Assembly: GCF_020386615.1 (NCBI RefSeq)
Contig: NZ_CP077769.1
Location: 434,001-498,000 of the forward strand
Reading direction: 5' to 3'
Source: Chitinophaga pendula
GTDB taxonomy: Bacteria; Bacteroidota; Bacteroidia; Chitinophagales; Chitinophagaceae
Length of the DNA: 64,000 nt
Below, piece by piece: positions 17,137 to 25,938 of this stretch; position 1 is the stretch's first letter; the number at the start of each line of letters is the position of its first letter. The notes under the pieces were generated by a model. It made no database searches, was not told where the DNA came from, and was given only the letters and a program-made list of their open reading frames with translations. The position numbers and the translations under genes are program-made.

Positions 17137-18849
17137 TTATGGTTTATCCCACCATACACGGCCGCTGATCTCTGTCGGCAGCCCGAATCCGGGATCTTTG
17201 ATCATATCTTCTATCGCTTTCTGCTTGTTGGCGAAATTGAGGTCGCCCGTCAGCGGATAGTTTACCGGGAACCGGCGTGGCATTGTCAGCACGGTACCTT
17301 CATTTTTGAATACTTCCAGCGGAAGGATCGTGTTGGCGTTAGGCATGCCAGTACGTTTGATCTGCGCCCAGGCTTCACTAGGATTCTTGTAATGATTGAT
17401 GAAAGACTGTGCCGCGATCTGTTCCAGTGCTTTGGCTGCATTGAATACGATATCCGGTTTGGTTTTGTAGGCAGCCACTTCTGCGGGATCTACCGCTACG
17501 TAGTCATGGATAGCCGCCGCTTTGGCGATCTTATCATACGACTCAATAGAAGCGTCTATCCCTTTGTAATACCAATCAGAAGCACTCTCCCCGGAAAGCC
17601 CCAGTGCAGCTATTTCCGCGCGCATAAAACATACTTCTGCATAAGTGATCAGGTGGAAGGTCGTAAAGCCGGTACCATTGTTCCATTCTGCCTGGAACAG
17701 GCGTTGCTGTATAGGAGAGATGGTATCCAGTACTACATCTGAGCTACCGTTTTTGATCGTGATGCTGGCAAAGAAACGGGCTTTGGTAGGGTCGGTGCTC
17801 GCATCGGGACTGCTGTACTGGCCATAATACTGGCGGGCATCCCATACCGCACTGGCTGCGATCTTACCCTGAGCCTTCGCAGCATTGAAGTTCTCCTGCG
17901 TCCAGCTGTTCTTACGGAAGAACAGGCGCAGACGCGGATCGGCACTATTCCACATGAAATCGACCAGGTTCTTTTCTCCGGAGAAGCCCTGGTCCGGGTA
18001 GGGATTCCAGTTACCATCTGAAGTAAAGGAAGCGCCGGCATTGAATACCCATTCTTCGGCTACAGAGCTGATCAAACCGCCATTGTCTGCCAGTACCTCG
18101 GTGATGATGCCCTTGGCACGCTCCGGCGCTACTTTGAGCAGGCGCATGGCCATGCGCAAACGCAGGGAGTTGGCCGCCTTCACCCACTTGCCGATGGCAG
18201 TTGCATTATCTTTTCCATAGTAAAGATCACTGGTGCCAAACATCTCCTGTTCTACCGGCTGTTTGGTCTTCAGGGTATTTACGATCGCTTTTAACTCTGC
18301 TTCCAGGGTGGCAAACAGCGATGACTGGGAATCGTAGGCCGGCGTAATAGTACCACCCTGACGAGCCTGGAACGCTTCCTTGTAAGGGATGCTGCCCACC
18401 ACGTCGCTGATATACCAGGCATAATAGGCGCGTATCACACCAGGAATAGCCCGCATATATACATAGCGGGGCTTCTGATCGGCGGGCAGGGCATCTATCA
18501 TATTTTCTATCTTAACAAGATGCGGCGCAATGTCCGTATAGAAGATATTATAACGTTGATTCACATTGTTGGTCTGTACCGTGAAGGTAGCGCCGTTGCC
18601 GTTTTTACGTACGGTCGCTTGTGCCCATACAGAGATAGTCCGGATGTTATCGTAGAACGCTTCGAAGTTATTGCCATGCATCTTGGTGATAGCAGTAGGC
18701 AGCAGCGATTTCAGCGGAGGATTCAGGATGTTATCCGGGTTAGTATTGAATTGGGCGAGTTTGTCCTTATTACACGCCGGTGCGATGGCGATAGCGGCCA
18801 GCATAGCGAGTGAAACGGACCAGGTTTTATATCTATGATGTAATTGCAT
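17137..18849 (-). CDS. SusD/RagB-family lipoprotein (SusD-like type 2)
   Basis: It encodes 570 residues. The N-terminal hydrophobic segment ends in a lipobox, AIAPAC (Cys at about 26), then NKDKLAQFNTNPDNI, typical of the SusD-like_2 group. The helical TPR-like body includes YAWYISDVVGSIPYKEAFQ and a C-terminal PRRFPVNYPLTGDLNFANKQ segment that recurs in this group. SusD proteins sit on the outer leaflet as a lid over SusC and capture the nutrient. The gene follows susC after 22 bp. The ligand cannot be told from sequence, and no glycoside hydrolase is nearby, so a polysaccharide is not implied. Confidence 0.92.
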   Translation of the reverse strand: MQLHHRYKTWSVSLAMLAAIAIAPACNKDKLAQFNTNPDNILNPPLKSLLPTAITKMHGNNFEAFYDNIRTISVWAQATVRKNGNGATFTVQTNNVNQRYNIFYTDIAPHLVKIENMIDALPADQKPRYVYMRAIPGVIRAYYAWYISDVVGSIPYKEAFQARQGGTITPAYDSQSSLFATLEAELKAIVNTLKTKQPVEQEMFGTSDLYYGKDNATAIGKWVKAANSLRLRMAMRLLKVAPERAKGIITEVLADNGGLISSVAEEWVFNAGASFTSDGNWNPYPDQGFSGEKNLVDFMWNSADPRLRLFFRKNSWTQENFNAAKAQGKIAASAVWDARQYYGQYSSPDASTDPTKARFFASITIKNGSSDVVLDTISPIQQRLFQAEWNNGTGFTTFHLITYAEVCFMRAEIAALGLSGESASDWYYKGIDASIESYDKIAKAAAIHDYVAVDPAEVAAYKTKPDIVFNAAKALEQIAAQSFINHYKNPSEAWAQIKRTGMPNANTILPLEVFKNEGTVLTMPRRFPVNYPLTGDLNFANKQKAIEDMIKDPGFGLPTEISGRVWWDKP

Positions 18850-18871
18850 GTCGTTGACTTTTTTCGAGGGT

Positions 18872-21800
18872 TTAGAAGTTGGCGTTTACGGTAACGAAGA
18901 AGCTGCGGATGTAAGGCGTACCACCACCCATAAAGGCAGCACCGGAACCACTGCTGGTCAGGTCATCCGGGTTGAGGTCGATCGGCAGTGATTTGTACAG
19001 GAATCCCAGGTTACGGGCGCCTAATGTCAGCCTTAAAGCATTCAGCTTGGCTCGGGACGTAATAGAAGTAGGCAGGTCATAACCTACAGATACATCACGC
19101 ACACTTACCCAGGAGTTCTCAAATACAGATTGCTCGCGGATACCACCAAACCAGTTGAAAGAGTTGTTGTAGTAAGCCAACGCACGGATCGGACGTACAT
19201 ATCCTTTATCATAGGCTTCCCGATAGGTCATACCGCTTACATTGTAACGGTTGCCATCCAGGCCGGTGATCGTTGTACCGTCCGCATATACGCCATCAGG
19301 AATGATACCGTCATCACGTTTGGCGCCGGCAGCATTTACGTATTCCAGACCGCCGAGATCTTTGGTACGGCCGGGTAAAGTATTGACAGTTTGACCCAGC
19401 TGAGAGCCATAGTTATAACTGGGAGAGTATACCAGACCACCAAAACGGGCATCCAGCATGAAGCTAAGGCTAAGAGAACCGTAGTTGAAAGTATTGCGGA
19501 TGCTACCGAGGAATTTAGGTAAGGTGCTACCGAGTGTTACTTCTCTTTCCAGGCCGGCTGCATAGTTGGCAGCACGCAGGAATCCGCCGGTAGATGAAAG
19601 TACGCGTTTGCCATTCAGCGGGCTTTCGATCGCCTTACCCTGGGCATCGCGTGCCTGGTAACGGGCAAAGCCATAAGCAGCGATCATGGTACCGTAGTCG
19701 CCACCAACATAAGCCACAGAGCGTACGCCGTCTTCACTTTCCAGGCCTACCACTGTAACGCCGGGAGCAAGGCTGAGTATCTTGTTACGGTTACGGGTAT
19801 AGTTCAGGTATACATCCCAGCTGAACTTTTTCGCTTTCACCGGCGTACCGTATACAGCCAGCTCAATACCCTGGTTCTGTACATTACCAGCGTTGATCAG
19901 TGCATTTTCTACACCTGATTCACGGGGTACCTGTAAGGGAATGATCTGATTTTTGGTGTTCTGCTTATAGTAAGTGAAATCAAATCCCAGCCTGTTGGAG
20001 AAGAACTTCATTTCCAGACCGGTTTCGAGTTTTTCACTTCTTTCGGGAATCAGATTCAGGTTACCCAGGTTCCGGGATTCATATTCATAACGCTGGATAG
20101 TGTTACCGTCACGATCGCGGTAACCATCGGTAGCACGGAAGATACCAGTGTTGGTACGGTAGATATCCGTACCATTACCTGCATATACATAAGAGGTGCG
20201 CAGCTTACCATAGTTGATGAACTGAGGCAGCTTGAATGCTTCTGTGAATACCCAGGCAACGTCGGCGCCGGGATAGAAATAGGAGTAGGTACCTGCACCG
20301 CCGGGATACAGCAAGGTGGAGTTCCAGTCGTTACGACCGTATACGTTCAGTGTCAGCATCCCTTTCCAGGTAGCGCTGGCCTGGAAGAAGCCAGACACGA
20401 TGCGGTATTCGTTAGGTGTCAGCTCTTCTGCACCTGGCAGATCTACAGAGTTGGATATACGGTATACACGGGGGATCTTCAAACCACTACGCGTATACGA
20501 TCTTACACCGGTACGGTTGGAATTGTTCATCTCCGCACCAAACTGACCGAACAGTTCGAAGTCGTTGATCTGGCGGGACAGGTTGAAGTTACCTTTCAGC
20601 CTGGACTGGATCACTCTCCTGGTTTCAGCAGTATAAGCACCACCGCCGAATCCGGCATCACGGCCCAGTGTTTTGCTGCTGAAGGACGTGCTGAACAGGT
20701 TCACGGAAGGATTGGCCTCAAAGGTCAGCCAGGGAGTGAGTGTAACCCTGGCCGTTATATTACCCCGGAAGTTATCTTCTATCTGCTCCTGTCTGTCTTC
20801 CAGCAGGGTGTACCAAATGCCACTTACCGGGTCAGTAGTATTACGCCCACCTTTTGTAGGATCGATATAATTCTTCATCCAGTAGTCGGTGTCGTAGTTA
20901 GCGGGCGCACCGAAGGAGAAGTTGTAGATGATATTATTACCACCGGAAGCCCGGTTGGGGTTGAGTGTGTTGCTGCGTACGTAAGCGACGTTACCGTCCA
21001 GCAGTACGGCGTTACCCATCTTATGGGTGGCGCGGAGACTGAAACTGTTACGTTTGAACTCGTTGCGGGGTGTTACCCCTTTACTGTCCGTATTGGAGAA
21101 AGAGAAACGGAAAGTGGTTCTTTCATTACCGCCTTCTACACCGACATTCGTGTTGATATAACGGCCGGTCTGGTAAATGCCCAACACATCGGATTTGGGA
21201 GTGTTGGCGACGATGCGGCCGTTGATGTCGCGTACCTGCCTGCCATCGAGACGGGGGCCGAAGCCATAACCATAAGTAGCAGGGTTGATGCCTGGTATCC
21301 CATCAGGTCCCGCTGCTACAAAGTCTTCGGTAGTCTGCCCGGAGCCGAATTGATTCTGGAAGGCCATCAGTTTGTAAGCCTGATCCCAGGACTGTGTATG
21401 GCTAAGCGATACACCCAGTCCTTTCTGCGAAAATCCTTTTTTGGTGGTGATCATGATCACCCCGTTGGCAGCACGGTTGCCATATAATGCAGTAACGGCG
21501 CCTCCCTTCAGTACAGATATAGAAGCGATATCGTCATTGTTGATGTTTTTGAGGATGTTACCGAAATCCTGTTCGCCCCCTCTGTTTGGCAACACGACCT
21601 GGTCATCCATTACGATACCGTCCACCACGATCAGTGGTTGGTTTTTGAAAGGGTCCAGGGAGGCACTACCCCTGATCAAGAAGCGGGGAGTAGCCTGTGG
21701 CCCACCGGTGCCGGGAGATACCTGCAAACCCGGTACTACACCTTGGAGTGCAGCGATCGGGTTGATGGCGTTCGTCTTCCGGATGTCATCGCCTTTTACT

Positions 21801-22180
21801 TCCGTTACGGCATATCCGAGTTGCTTCTTTTCTCTTTTTTCGCCGAAACCGGTAACTACGATCTCACCTAATTGTTTTTCGTCGGTGGAGAGTGCGACAT
21901 TGATCTCTTTTTTGCCCGCCGCCGGGATCTCACGGGTAATATACCCGATGCCCTGGAAGAGCAATACCGCATCGGTAGGTACTTTTCGCAGCAGGTAGCT
22001 ACCATCCGGGTCCGTAATGGAGCCTGTATTGCTGCCTTTAATGCGGACACTGATACCCGGCAGCGGCGTGCCTTTCGTATCTTTTACGGTTCCTGAGATA
22101 TGCGGTATTTCCTGTGCCCGGGAAGATACGGCATAGAGCATGCTTAACATGGAAAGAATGATGCATAGACATCGTTTCAT
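18872..22180 (-). CDS. SusC/RagA-family TonB-linked outer-membrane receptor
   Basis: It encodes 1102 residues. A signal peptide (about 1-23) is followed by a carboxypeptidase-regulatory-like domain (HISGTVKDTKGTPLPGISVR), the TonB-box region, and a plug domain (LGEIVVTGFGEKREKKQLGY, RGSASLDPFKNQPLIVVDG). A 22-strand barrel ends in an aromatic residue (FFVTVNANF). SusC proteins import bulky nutrients using TonB energy and work with the SusD lipoprotein encoded next. The pair is followed by redoxin and cytochrome/copper-monooxygenase-like genes, which is unusual for a glycan system. A 713-bp region without genes lies upstream and must hold its promoter. Confidence 0.95.
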   Translation of the reverse strand: MKRCLCIILSMLSMLYAVSSRAQEIPHISGTVKDTKGTPLPGISVRIKGSNTGSITDPDGSYLLRKVPTDAVLLFQGIGYITREIPAAGKKEINVALSTDEKQLGEIVVTGFGEKREKKQLGYAVTEVKGDDIRKTNAINPIAALQGVVPGLQVSPGTGGPQATPRFLIRGSASLDPFKNQPLIVVDGIVMDDQVVLPNRGGEQDFGNILKNINNDDIASISVLKGGAVTALYGNRAANGVIMITTKKGFSQKGLGVSLSHTQSWDQAYKLMAFQNQFGSGQTTEDFVAAGPDGIPGINPATYGYGFGPRLDGRQVRDINGRIVANTPKSDVLGIYQTGRYINTNVGVEGGNERTTFRFSFSNTDSKGVTPRNEFKRNSFSLRATHKMGNAVLLDGNVAYVRSNTLNPNRASGGNNIIYNFSFGAPANYDTDYWMKNYIDPTKGGRNTTDPVSGIWYTLLEDRQEQIEDNFRGNITARVTLTPWLTFEANPSVNLFSTSFSSKTLGRDAGFGGGAYTAETRRVIQSRLKGNFNLSRQINDFELFGQFGAEMNNSNRTGVRSYTRSGLKIPRVYRISNSVDLPGAEELTPNEYRIVSGFFQASATWKGMLTLNVYGRNDWNSTLLYPGGAGTYSYFYPGADVAWVFTEAFKLPQFINYGKLRTSYVYAGNGTDIYRTNTGIFRATDGYRDRDGNTIQRYEYESRNLGNLNLIPERSEKLETGLEMKFFSNRLGFDFTYYKQNTKNQIIPLQVPRESGVENALINAGNVQNQGIELAVYGTPVKAKKFSWDVYLNYTRNRNKILSLAPGVTVVGLESEDGVRSVAYVGGDYGTMIAAYGFARYQARDAQGKAIESPLNGKRVLSSTGGFLRAANYAAGLEREVTLGSTLPKFLGSIRNTFNYGSLSLSFMLDARFGGLVYSPSYNYGSQLGQTVNTLPGRTKDLGGLEYVNAAGAKRDDGIIPDGVYADGTTITGLDGNRYNVSGMTYREAYDKGYVRPIRALAYYNNSFNWFGGIREQSVFENSWVSVRDVSVGYDLPTSITSRAKLNALRLTLGARNLGFLYKSLPIDLNPDDLTSSGSGAAFMGGGTPYIRSFFVTVNANF

Positions 22181-22893
22181 AGTGTGATGTTTAGTTGATA
22201 TGAAATAAGAGGGATATTGACCTGCTTCAGTTGGCTGGCGAGTATCTTCAGACGTTTAAAGGCATAGCAAAGCCGTGCCGTACATATAGGTACAGGTAGT
22301 GCTGAAAGTCGACAGAAATGTATACGACTATGCAGGTGCTATGACTGCACAGTTATACGAACACGCTAATGCCTGTTAGTGATCATTGTTCCTAAAACTC
22401 TAAAGAATACTTACTGCTTGTTCGCTATCCTAGTTGATTTTTTAGTTGATACGTAATGTGACTAAGATTGAAAATGTTATTAGGTTGATATTGTTGTTGT
22501 AGATTAACCCGACGTGGATGAACGATAGTGGTTTACCAAATTATAAGAGTGCCCCCGATGCAGCTAGTTTACGACGAAAACAAGAATTTTCCAAGCGACC
22601 TGTATTTGGTATTCTTAAAATGTTAAAAATGTCTTAATATTAGTTAAAATAATATCTACCTGTAAAACGATTGCATTTTCTGACGGGCAGGCAGTGAAGC
22701 GAATACTTGTCAGCTGTGGGTGACTTTATTGCAGGGTTCCCTGTACTGTTGCAACTTGTCTACAATACCCCGAATCGGCGATGCCATGTTCGCTGAGTGC
22801 TAATGTATTTATTTTCAATCAACTAATTTTTTACCCCTTCCTAACTGCTAGGCACCGGCATAAGTTTTGCCAACTTACTGTTAAAAATAGCTG
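22181..22893. other. 713-bp non-coding region upstream of the SusC operon
   Basis: It lies between divergent genes. It is AT-rich around 22560-22660 and shows no ORF with family likeness, no tRNA and no clear terminator. No perfect Bacteroidota promoter was found for the SusC gene. A long leader or small RNA is possible but nothing supports one directly. Confidence 0.5.
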
Positions 22894-23106
22894 ATGAAAA
22901 CGTTCACTATAAAGTACCACGCCATCCGGTATATTGTAAAACCCATCATGGGACATTTTCAACGTTTTAAGGTGAATATCAACGGACAGGACGTGTTCTT
23001 TGAGCCGGACCTGGATGGATTTATCCGTGCGGAAGCCAAACATGGTGTGAATATGGCCTTGCTTTTAGGTATCGCTGAAATGATCCAACGGACGGTGACG
23101 ATATAG
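22894..23106 (+). CDS. Small hypothetical cytoplasmic protein
   Basis: It encodes 70 residues from the ATG at 22894. The sequence has two parts: a basic N-terminus (MKTFTIKYHAIRYIVKPIMG) and an acidic central segment (VFFEPDLDGFIRAEAKH), then a short hydrophobic end. Short single-domain proteins of this style, with a beta-rich N-terminus and F-x-P-D/E-x-D/E-G-F/H-R, are common in Bacteroidota and lack an assigned role. It lies 46 bp before the copper operon on the same strand but has no cysteines. No function is proposed. Confidence 0.6.
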   Translation: MKTFTIKYHAIRYIVKPIMGHFQRFKVNINGQDVFFEPDLDGFIRAEAKHGVNMALLLGIAEMIQRTVTI

Positions 23107-23134
23107 GCATAGAGAAGGATCGGTATAAAAGTCC

Positions 23135-23142
23135 TATCTTTG
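23135..23142 (+). promoter_or_regulatory. Bacteroidota -7 element (TATCTTTG) for the metal operon
   Basis: TATCTTTG is a perfect TAnnTTTG match. It lies only 10 bp before the ATG at 23153, which implies a very short leader. No TTG was found at -33 spacing. Confidence 0.45.
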
Positions 23143-23152
23143 TCTATATTAT

Positions 23153-23542
23153 ATGAAGAAATTTGCCGTCATATGTCTTGCGTTATTGTATACCGTGCTT
23201 ACAAGCGGGTTTACAGTAAATGTGCATTACTGCATGGGGCAGATCGCTTCCGTGAAGTGGCATACACCAGCGGACGAAGCTTGTAGTGTATGTGGGATGA
23301 CCAAAAAACATGGCTGCTGCCAGGACGAAATAAAATTCTGCAAGGTACAAGAAGACCACCAGTCTCCGGTGTTATTGCAACAGGTGCCGCCTGCAGAAAA
23401 AGCGCTGATACTGCCACAACTGCTCAGTTATACACCTGCTTTGTTGCCGGTGGTCGTCCACCAGACCAATAACTATCACGCCCCTCCGATAAAAGGACCG
23501 GGTATTCCCCTCTATCTTCATCACTGTACTTTCCTGATCTGA
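23153..23542 (+). CDS. HYC_CC_PP family protein (copper-associated, exported)
   Basis: It encodes 129 residues. A signal peptide (about 1-22) is followed by VHYCMGQ, then CSVCGM, HGCCQDE and a distal PP pair. These are the features that name the HYC_CC_PP family of Bacteroidota, which is found beside copper and heavy-metal genes. Cysteines and histidines are concentrated between residues 25 and 65, with a further His-x-Cys near the end. It probably binds a soft metal in the periplasm. It is the first gene of a five-member plus-strand group with HMA domains, an outer-membrane protein and an AraC regulator. Metal identity is inferred from the family. Confidence 0.85.
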   Translation: MKKFAVICLALLYTVLTSGFTVNVHYCMGQIASVKWHTPADEACSVCGMTKKHGCCQDEIKFCKVQEDHQSPVLLQQVPPAEKALILPQLLSYTPALLPVVVHQTNNYHAPPIKGPGIPLYLHHCTFLI

Positions 23543-23648
23543 TAACTGCGATAGTCTTTGCAACTGTCCGTTGCCGGTGCTGTATGCCGCCGGGACTGGC
23601 TATATGGACTATTTAGCGGTTATTTTTTATACTACAATTTATCAGATC

Positions 23649-24194
23649 ATGAAAGTATTAACAATAGTATGCCTGGCCCTTGGCCTTACTATAGGCGCAC
23701 AAGCCCAAATTAAGAAAGCCTCTTTGCAGGCCGCAGGTCTCACCTGTGCCATGTGTTCCAACGCTACGCTCAAGTCATTACAGACCCTTCCCTTTATTTC
23801 TAAGGTAGATACGGACCTGGACAATACCACCTTCCTGTTGTACTTCAAGCCTGGTGCGGCTGTCAATGTAGACCAGATACAGCAGAAAGTGGACGATGCT
23901 GGTTTCTCCGTAGCTAAACTGGTACTTACTGCTGATTTTGACGGCCTGAAAGTGGAGAAGGACAGTCATGTGCCCTATGCGGGTAATACCCTGCATTTCG
24001 TAAACGTGAAAGACCAGGAGTTAAAAGGAGAGACTGCCCTCACGGTTATCGATAAGAACTTCGTTACCGCGCGGCAGTTTAAAAAATATAGTGCCCAGAC
24101 CAAGATGAGCTGTTATCAGACCGGTGTAATGGAAGACTGCTGTAAGCCAGGAGGCAAGCAGGCGGCCAAACGTATACTGCATGTAACTATTTAA
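23649..24194 (+). CDS. Exported heavy-metal-associated (HMA) domain protein
   Basis: The ATG at 23649 (MKVLTIVCLALGLTIGAQAQ) gives a signal peptide and 181 residues in total; the longer upstream frame is not needed. An HMA domain spans about residues 22-92, with the metal pair Cys33 and Cys36 in GLTCAMCSNA and the SKVDTDLDNTTFLLYFK strand. A C-terminal part ends with more cysteines (MSCYQTGVMEDCCKPGG). The protein probably carries copper or a similar ion outside the cytoplasm. It is followed after 12 bp by the beta-barrel gene, which starts with a strong ribosome-binding site. Confidence 0.88.
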   Translation: MKVLTIVCLALGLTIGAQAQIKKASLQAAGLTCAMCSNATLKSLQTLPFISKVDTDLDNTTFLLYFKPGAAVNVDQIQQKVDDAGFSVAKLVLTADFDGLKVEKDSHVPYAGNTLHFVNVKDQELKGETALTVIDKNFVTARQFKKYSAQTKMSCYQTGVMEDCCKPGGKQAAKRILHVTI

Positions 24195-24200
24195 GGAGGG
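24193..24200 (+). promoter_or_regulatory. Strong Shine-Dalgarno (AAGGAGGG) for the barrel gene
   Basis: AAGGAGGG ends 6 bp before the ATG at 24207 and overlaps the stop of the HMA gene. Such a perfect site is unusual in Bacteroidota, where most starts here lack one. It supports translation of the next gene as a separate event. Confidence 0.6.
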
Positions 24201-24206
24201 AGGCAC

Positions 24207-25067
24207 ATGAAATATAGATATCTGTTATTCTCAGGGCTGTTGCTGGCCGGTATGCAAGTCAATGCGCAGGAATTATATGTATCCAGCGATCCTGCCAGCA
24301 ACATTGCTGCCCACTCTCTCAGTATTAGACTGACCAACAAGTTTTTCCGGATGGAGCAGGAGCGGGTGACTGGTATGCGGTTTGCCCCCGAGCTGATGTG
24401 GGGGCTCAATAAAAAGCTGATGCTCCGTGTGACGGGTTATGCATCCAACCAGATGCAAGCTTCTATACGTCCGGAAGGGGCATCGGTGTATGCCAAGTAC
24501 CGGTTTCTTTCGCAGGATGAGCTGCACAGTCATTTCCGTATGGCAGCCTATGTAAAGGGAGCGGTGATAGACAATCCTTATGTGCCGGCGGCTATCAACG
24601 GGCATAGCCCGGCAGGGTATAAAAATGAGGACATCGACCTGGAGGGGATGAGTTCCGGTGTAGCCGGCGGTGTGATCGCTACGCAGCTGATACATAAACT
24701 GGCGTTGTCTGGTACGGTAGGATATAACCGTTTCCTCAACAATACCCGTCATAACCTGCCGGATGAGCTATCCAGGAATGCTGTAAATTACAGCTTGTCT
24801 GCCGGTTACCTGCTGCTGCCGTTCAAATACAAAAGCTATGACCAAACGAACCTCAACCTTTATGTGGAGTTCCTGGGCAAGGCTAATACCGACCGCATAG
24901 GAAGAGGGCATTATGTGGATATCGCACCGGCGATCCAGTTTATCTTTAATAGCACCACCCGGTTGGACGTGTCGTACCGTACCCAGTTGGCCGGCGATAT
25001 GCAGCGGAATATATTCAACACCTTCCTGGTGCGCCTGGAGCACAATATCTTCAACTTAAAAAAGTGA
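24207..25067 (+). CDS. Outer-membrane beta-barrel protein of the metal operon
   Basis: It encodes 286 residues. The signal peptide (MKYRYLLFSGLLLAGMQVNA) is followed by alternating strands such as LSIRLTNKFFRMEQERVTGM, VYAKYRFLSQDE and LNLYVEFLGKANTDRIG, and a C-terminal strand ending VRLEHNIFNLKK. This fits a small transporter-like or receptor-like barrel of about 12-14 strands. No TonB plug is present. The gene lies between an HMA protein and an HMA-AraC regulator, and its stop is 5 bp from the next start. A role in metal efflux or sensing at the outer membrane is inferred from context alone. Confidence 0.75.
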   Translation: MKYRYLLFSGLLLAGMQVNAQELYVSSDPASNIAAHSLSIRLTNKFFRMEQERVTGMRFAPELMWGLNKKLMLRVTGYASNQMQASIRPEGASVYAKYRFLSQDELHSHFRMAAYVKGAVIDNPYVPAAINGHSPAGYKNEDIDLEGMSSGVAGGVIATQLIHKLALSGTVGYNRFLNNTRHNLPDELSRNAVNYSLSAGYLLLPFKYKSYDQTNLNLYVEFLGKANTDRIGRGHYVDIAPAIQFIFNSTTRLDVSYRTQLAGDMQRNIFNTFLVRLEHNIFNLKK

Positions 25068-25072
25068 TTTGC

Positions 25073-25645
25073 ATGCAGACAACCGTTTTACACGTTAAAA
25101 ATATGGTATGTCCCCGTTGTATCAAGGCGGTGCGATCTGTGATAGAAGAGGCGGGGCTTACGGTGCAGGATGCTCAGTTAGGGAAAGTGCATGTTACGGG
25201 CAGCATCAGTGAAGAGCAACGCCGGCAGCTGGATGTGAAGCTACAGGCGGAAGGGTTTGAGCTGATGGACGACCGTAAGCAACAGGTCGCGGAGGCCATT
25301 AAAAATATCATTGTAGAGACGGTGCATTATGGTGACCTGGAGGAGATGAAGGAGAATTTCTCCAGCCTGTTGGCCCAACGGCTGAATAAAGATTATCATT
25401 ACCTGAGTAACCTGTTTTCCGAACAGGAAGGCACGACCATAGAGCAGTATATTATCCAGCAGAAGATAGAGCGGGTAAAGGAGTTGCTGGAATACGACGA
25501 GCTGACGCTGAGCCAGATCTCTTATAAGCTGGGTTATAGTAGTGTAGCACATTTGTCGGGGCAGTTCAAAAAGGTGACGGGGATGACGCCGAGCCAGTTC
25601 AAACAGTTGCAGGAGCATAAACGCCGGCCGCTGGACAAAATATGA
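25073..25645 (+). CDS. AraC-family regulator with N-terminal HMA-like domain
   Basis: The ATG at 25073 gives 190 residues; a GTG at 25064 overlaps the previous stop. The N-terminus (about 1-70) is HMA-like with a metal pair in KNMVCPRCIKAV (Cys13, Cys16). The C-terminal part (about 85-185) is an AraC helix-turn-helix: FSEQEGTTIEQYIIQQKIER, then LTLSQISYKLGYSSVAHLSG and QFKKVTGMTPSQFKQ. The layout suggests that metal binding at the N-terminus changes DNA binding, giving a compact one-protein sensor. It probably regulates its own operon. The HMA-AraC architecture is known in Bacteroidota but little studied. Confidence 0.9.
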   Translation: MQTTVLHVKNMVCPRCIKAVRSVIEEAGLTVQDAQLGKVHVTGSISEEQRRQLDVKLQAEGFELMDDRKQQVAEAIKNIIVETVHYGDLEEMKENFSSLLAQRLNKDYHYLSNLFSEQEGTTIEQYIIQQKIERVKELLEYDELTLSQISYKLGYSSVAHLSGQFKKVTGMTPSQFKQLQEHKRRPLDKI

Positions 25646-25664
25646 TGATCTAAAAACAAGACAG

Positions 25665-25736
25665 ATGAAGAAGGTATTAACAGGAATATTGAAAGTTTTG
25701 CAATCACTGTTTGTAAAAAAGAACTGCTGTAAATAG
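25665..25736 (+). CDS. 23-residue cationic Cys-Cys micropeptide
   Basis: An ATG at 25665, 19 bp after the AraC stop, opens a 23-codon frame ending in TAG at 25734-25736. It reads MKKVLTGILKVLQSL, then FVKKNCCK. The first part forms an amphipathic helix with Lys at one face and Leu, Ile and Val at the other, and the tail holds a Cys-Cys pair. It is followed 30 bp later by a good terminator, so it is the last gene of the metal operon. The position and the CC tail suggest a metal-related or membrane-associated role. Only conservation in related genomes could confirm that it is translated. Confidence 0.45.
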   Translation: MKKVLTGILKVLQSLFVKKNCCK

Positions 25737-25766
25737 CAGGGGTGCCAGTGGCACTGAACGATAAAG

Positions 25767-25796
25767 AAGCCGGGTAGCAGTTACGCCGGCTTTTTT
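25767..25796 (+). terminator. Rho-independent terminator of the metal operon
   Basis: Stem AAGCCGG paired with CCGGCTT, a loop of 12 nt, then a T run to 25796. It follows the micropeptide stop by 30 bp. Confidence 0.75.
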
Positions 25797-25849
25797 GTTG
25801 CCCGGCAAGGACGTAGAAATACGCGGATCTGTAGTTACGGAGTTGTCCG

Positions 25850-25857
25850 TAAATTTG
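25850..25857 (+). promoter_or_regulatory. Bacteroidota -7 element (TAAATTTG) for the transpeptidase gene
   Basis: A perfect TAnnTTTG match about 80 bp before the ATG at 25939. No -33 TTG at proper spacing was seen. Confidence 0.4.
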
Positions 25858-25938
25858 TGTCTGTAGATGTTTTGTAGTACTCCAAAACCCAGCACAGTAT
25901 TTGCAAATGGATACCTTTACTGCCATGATTCATTACAA

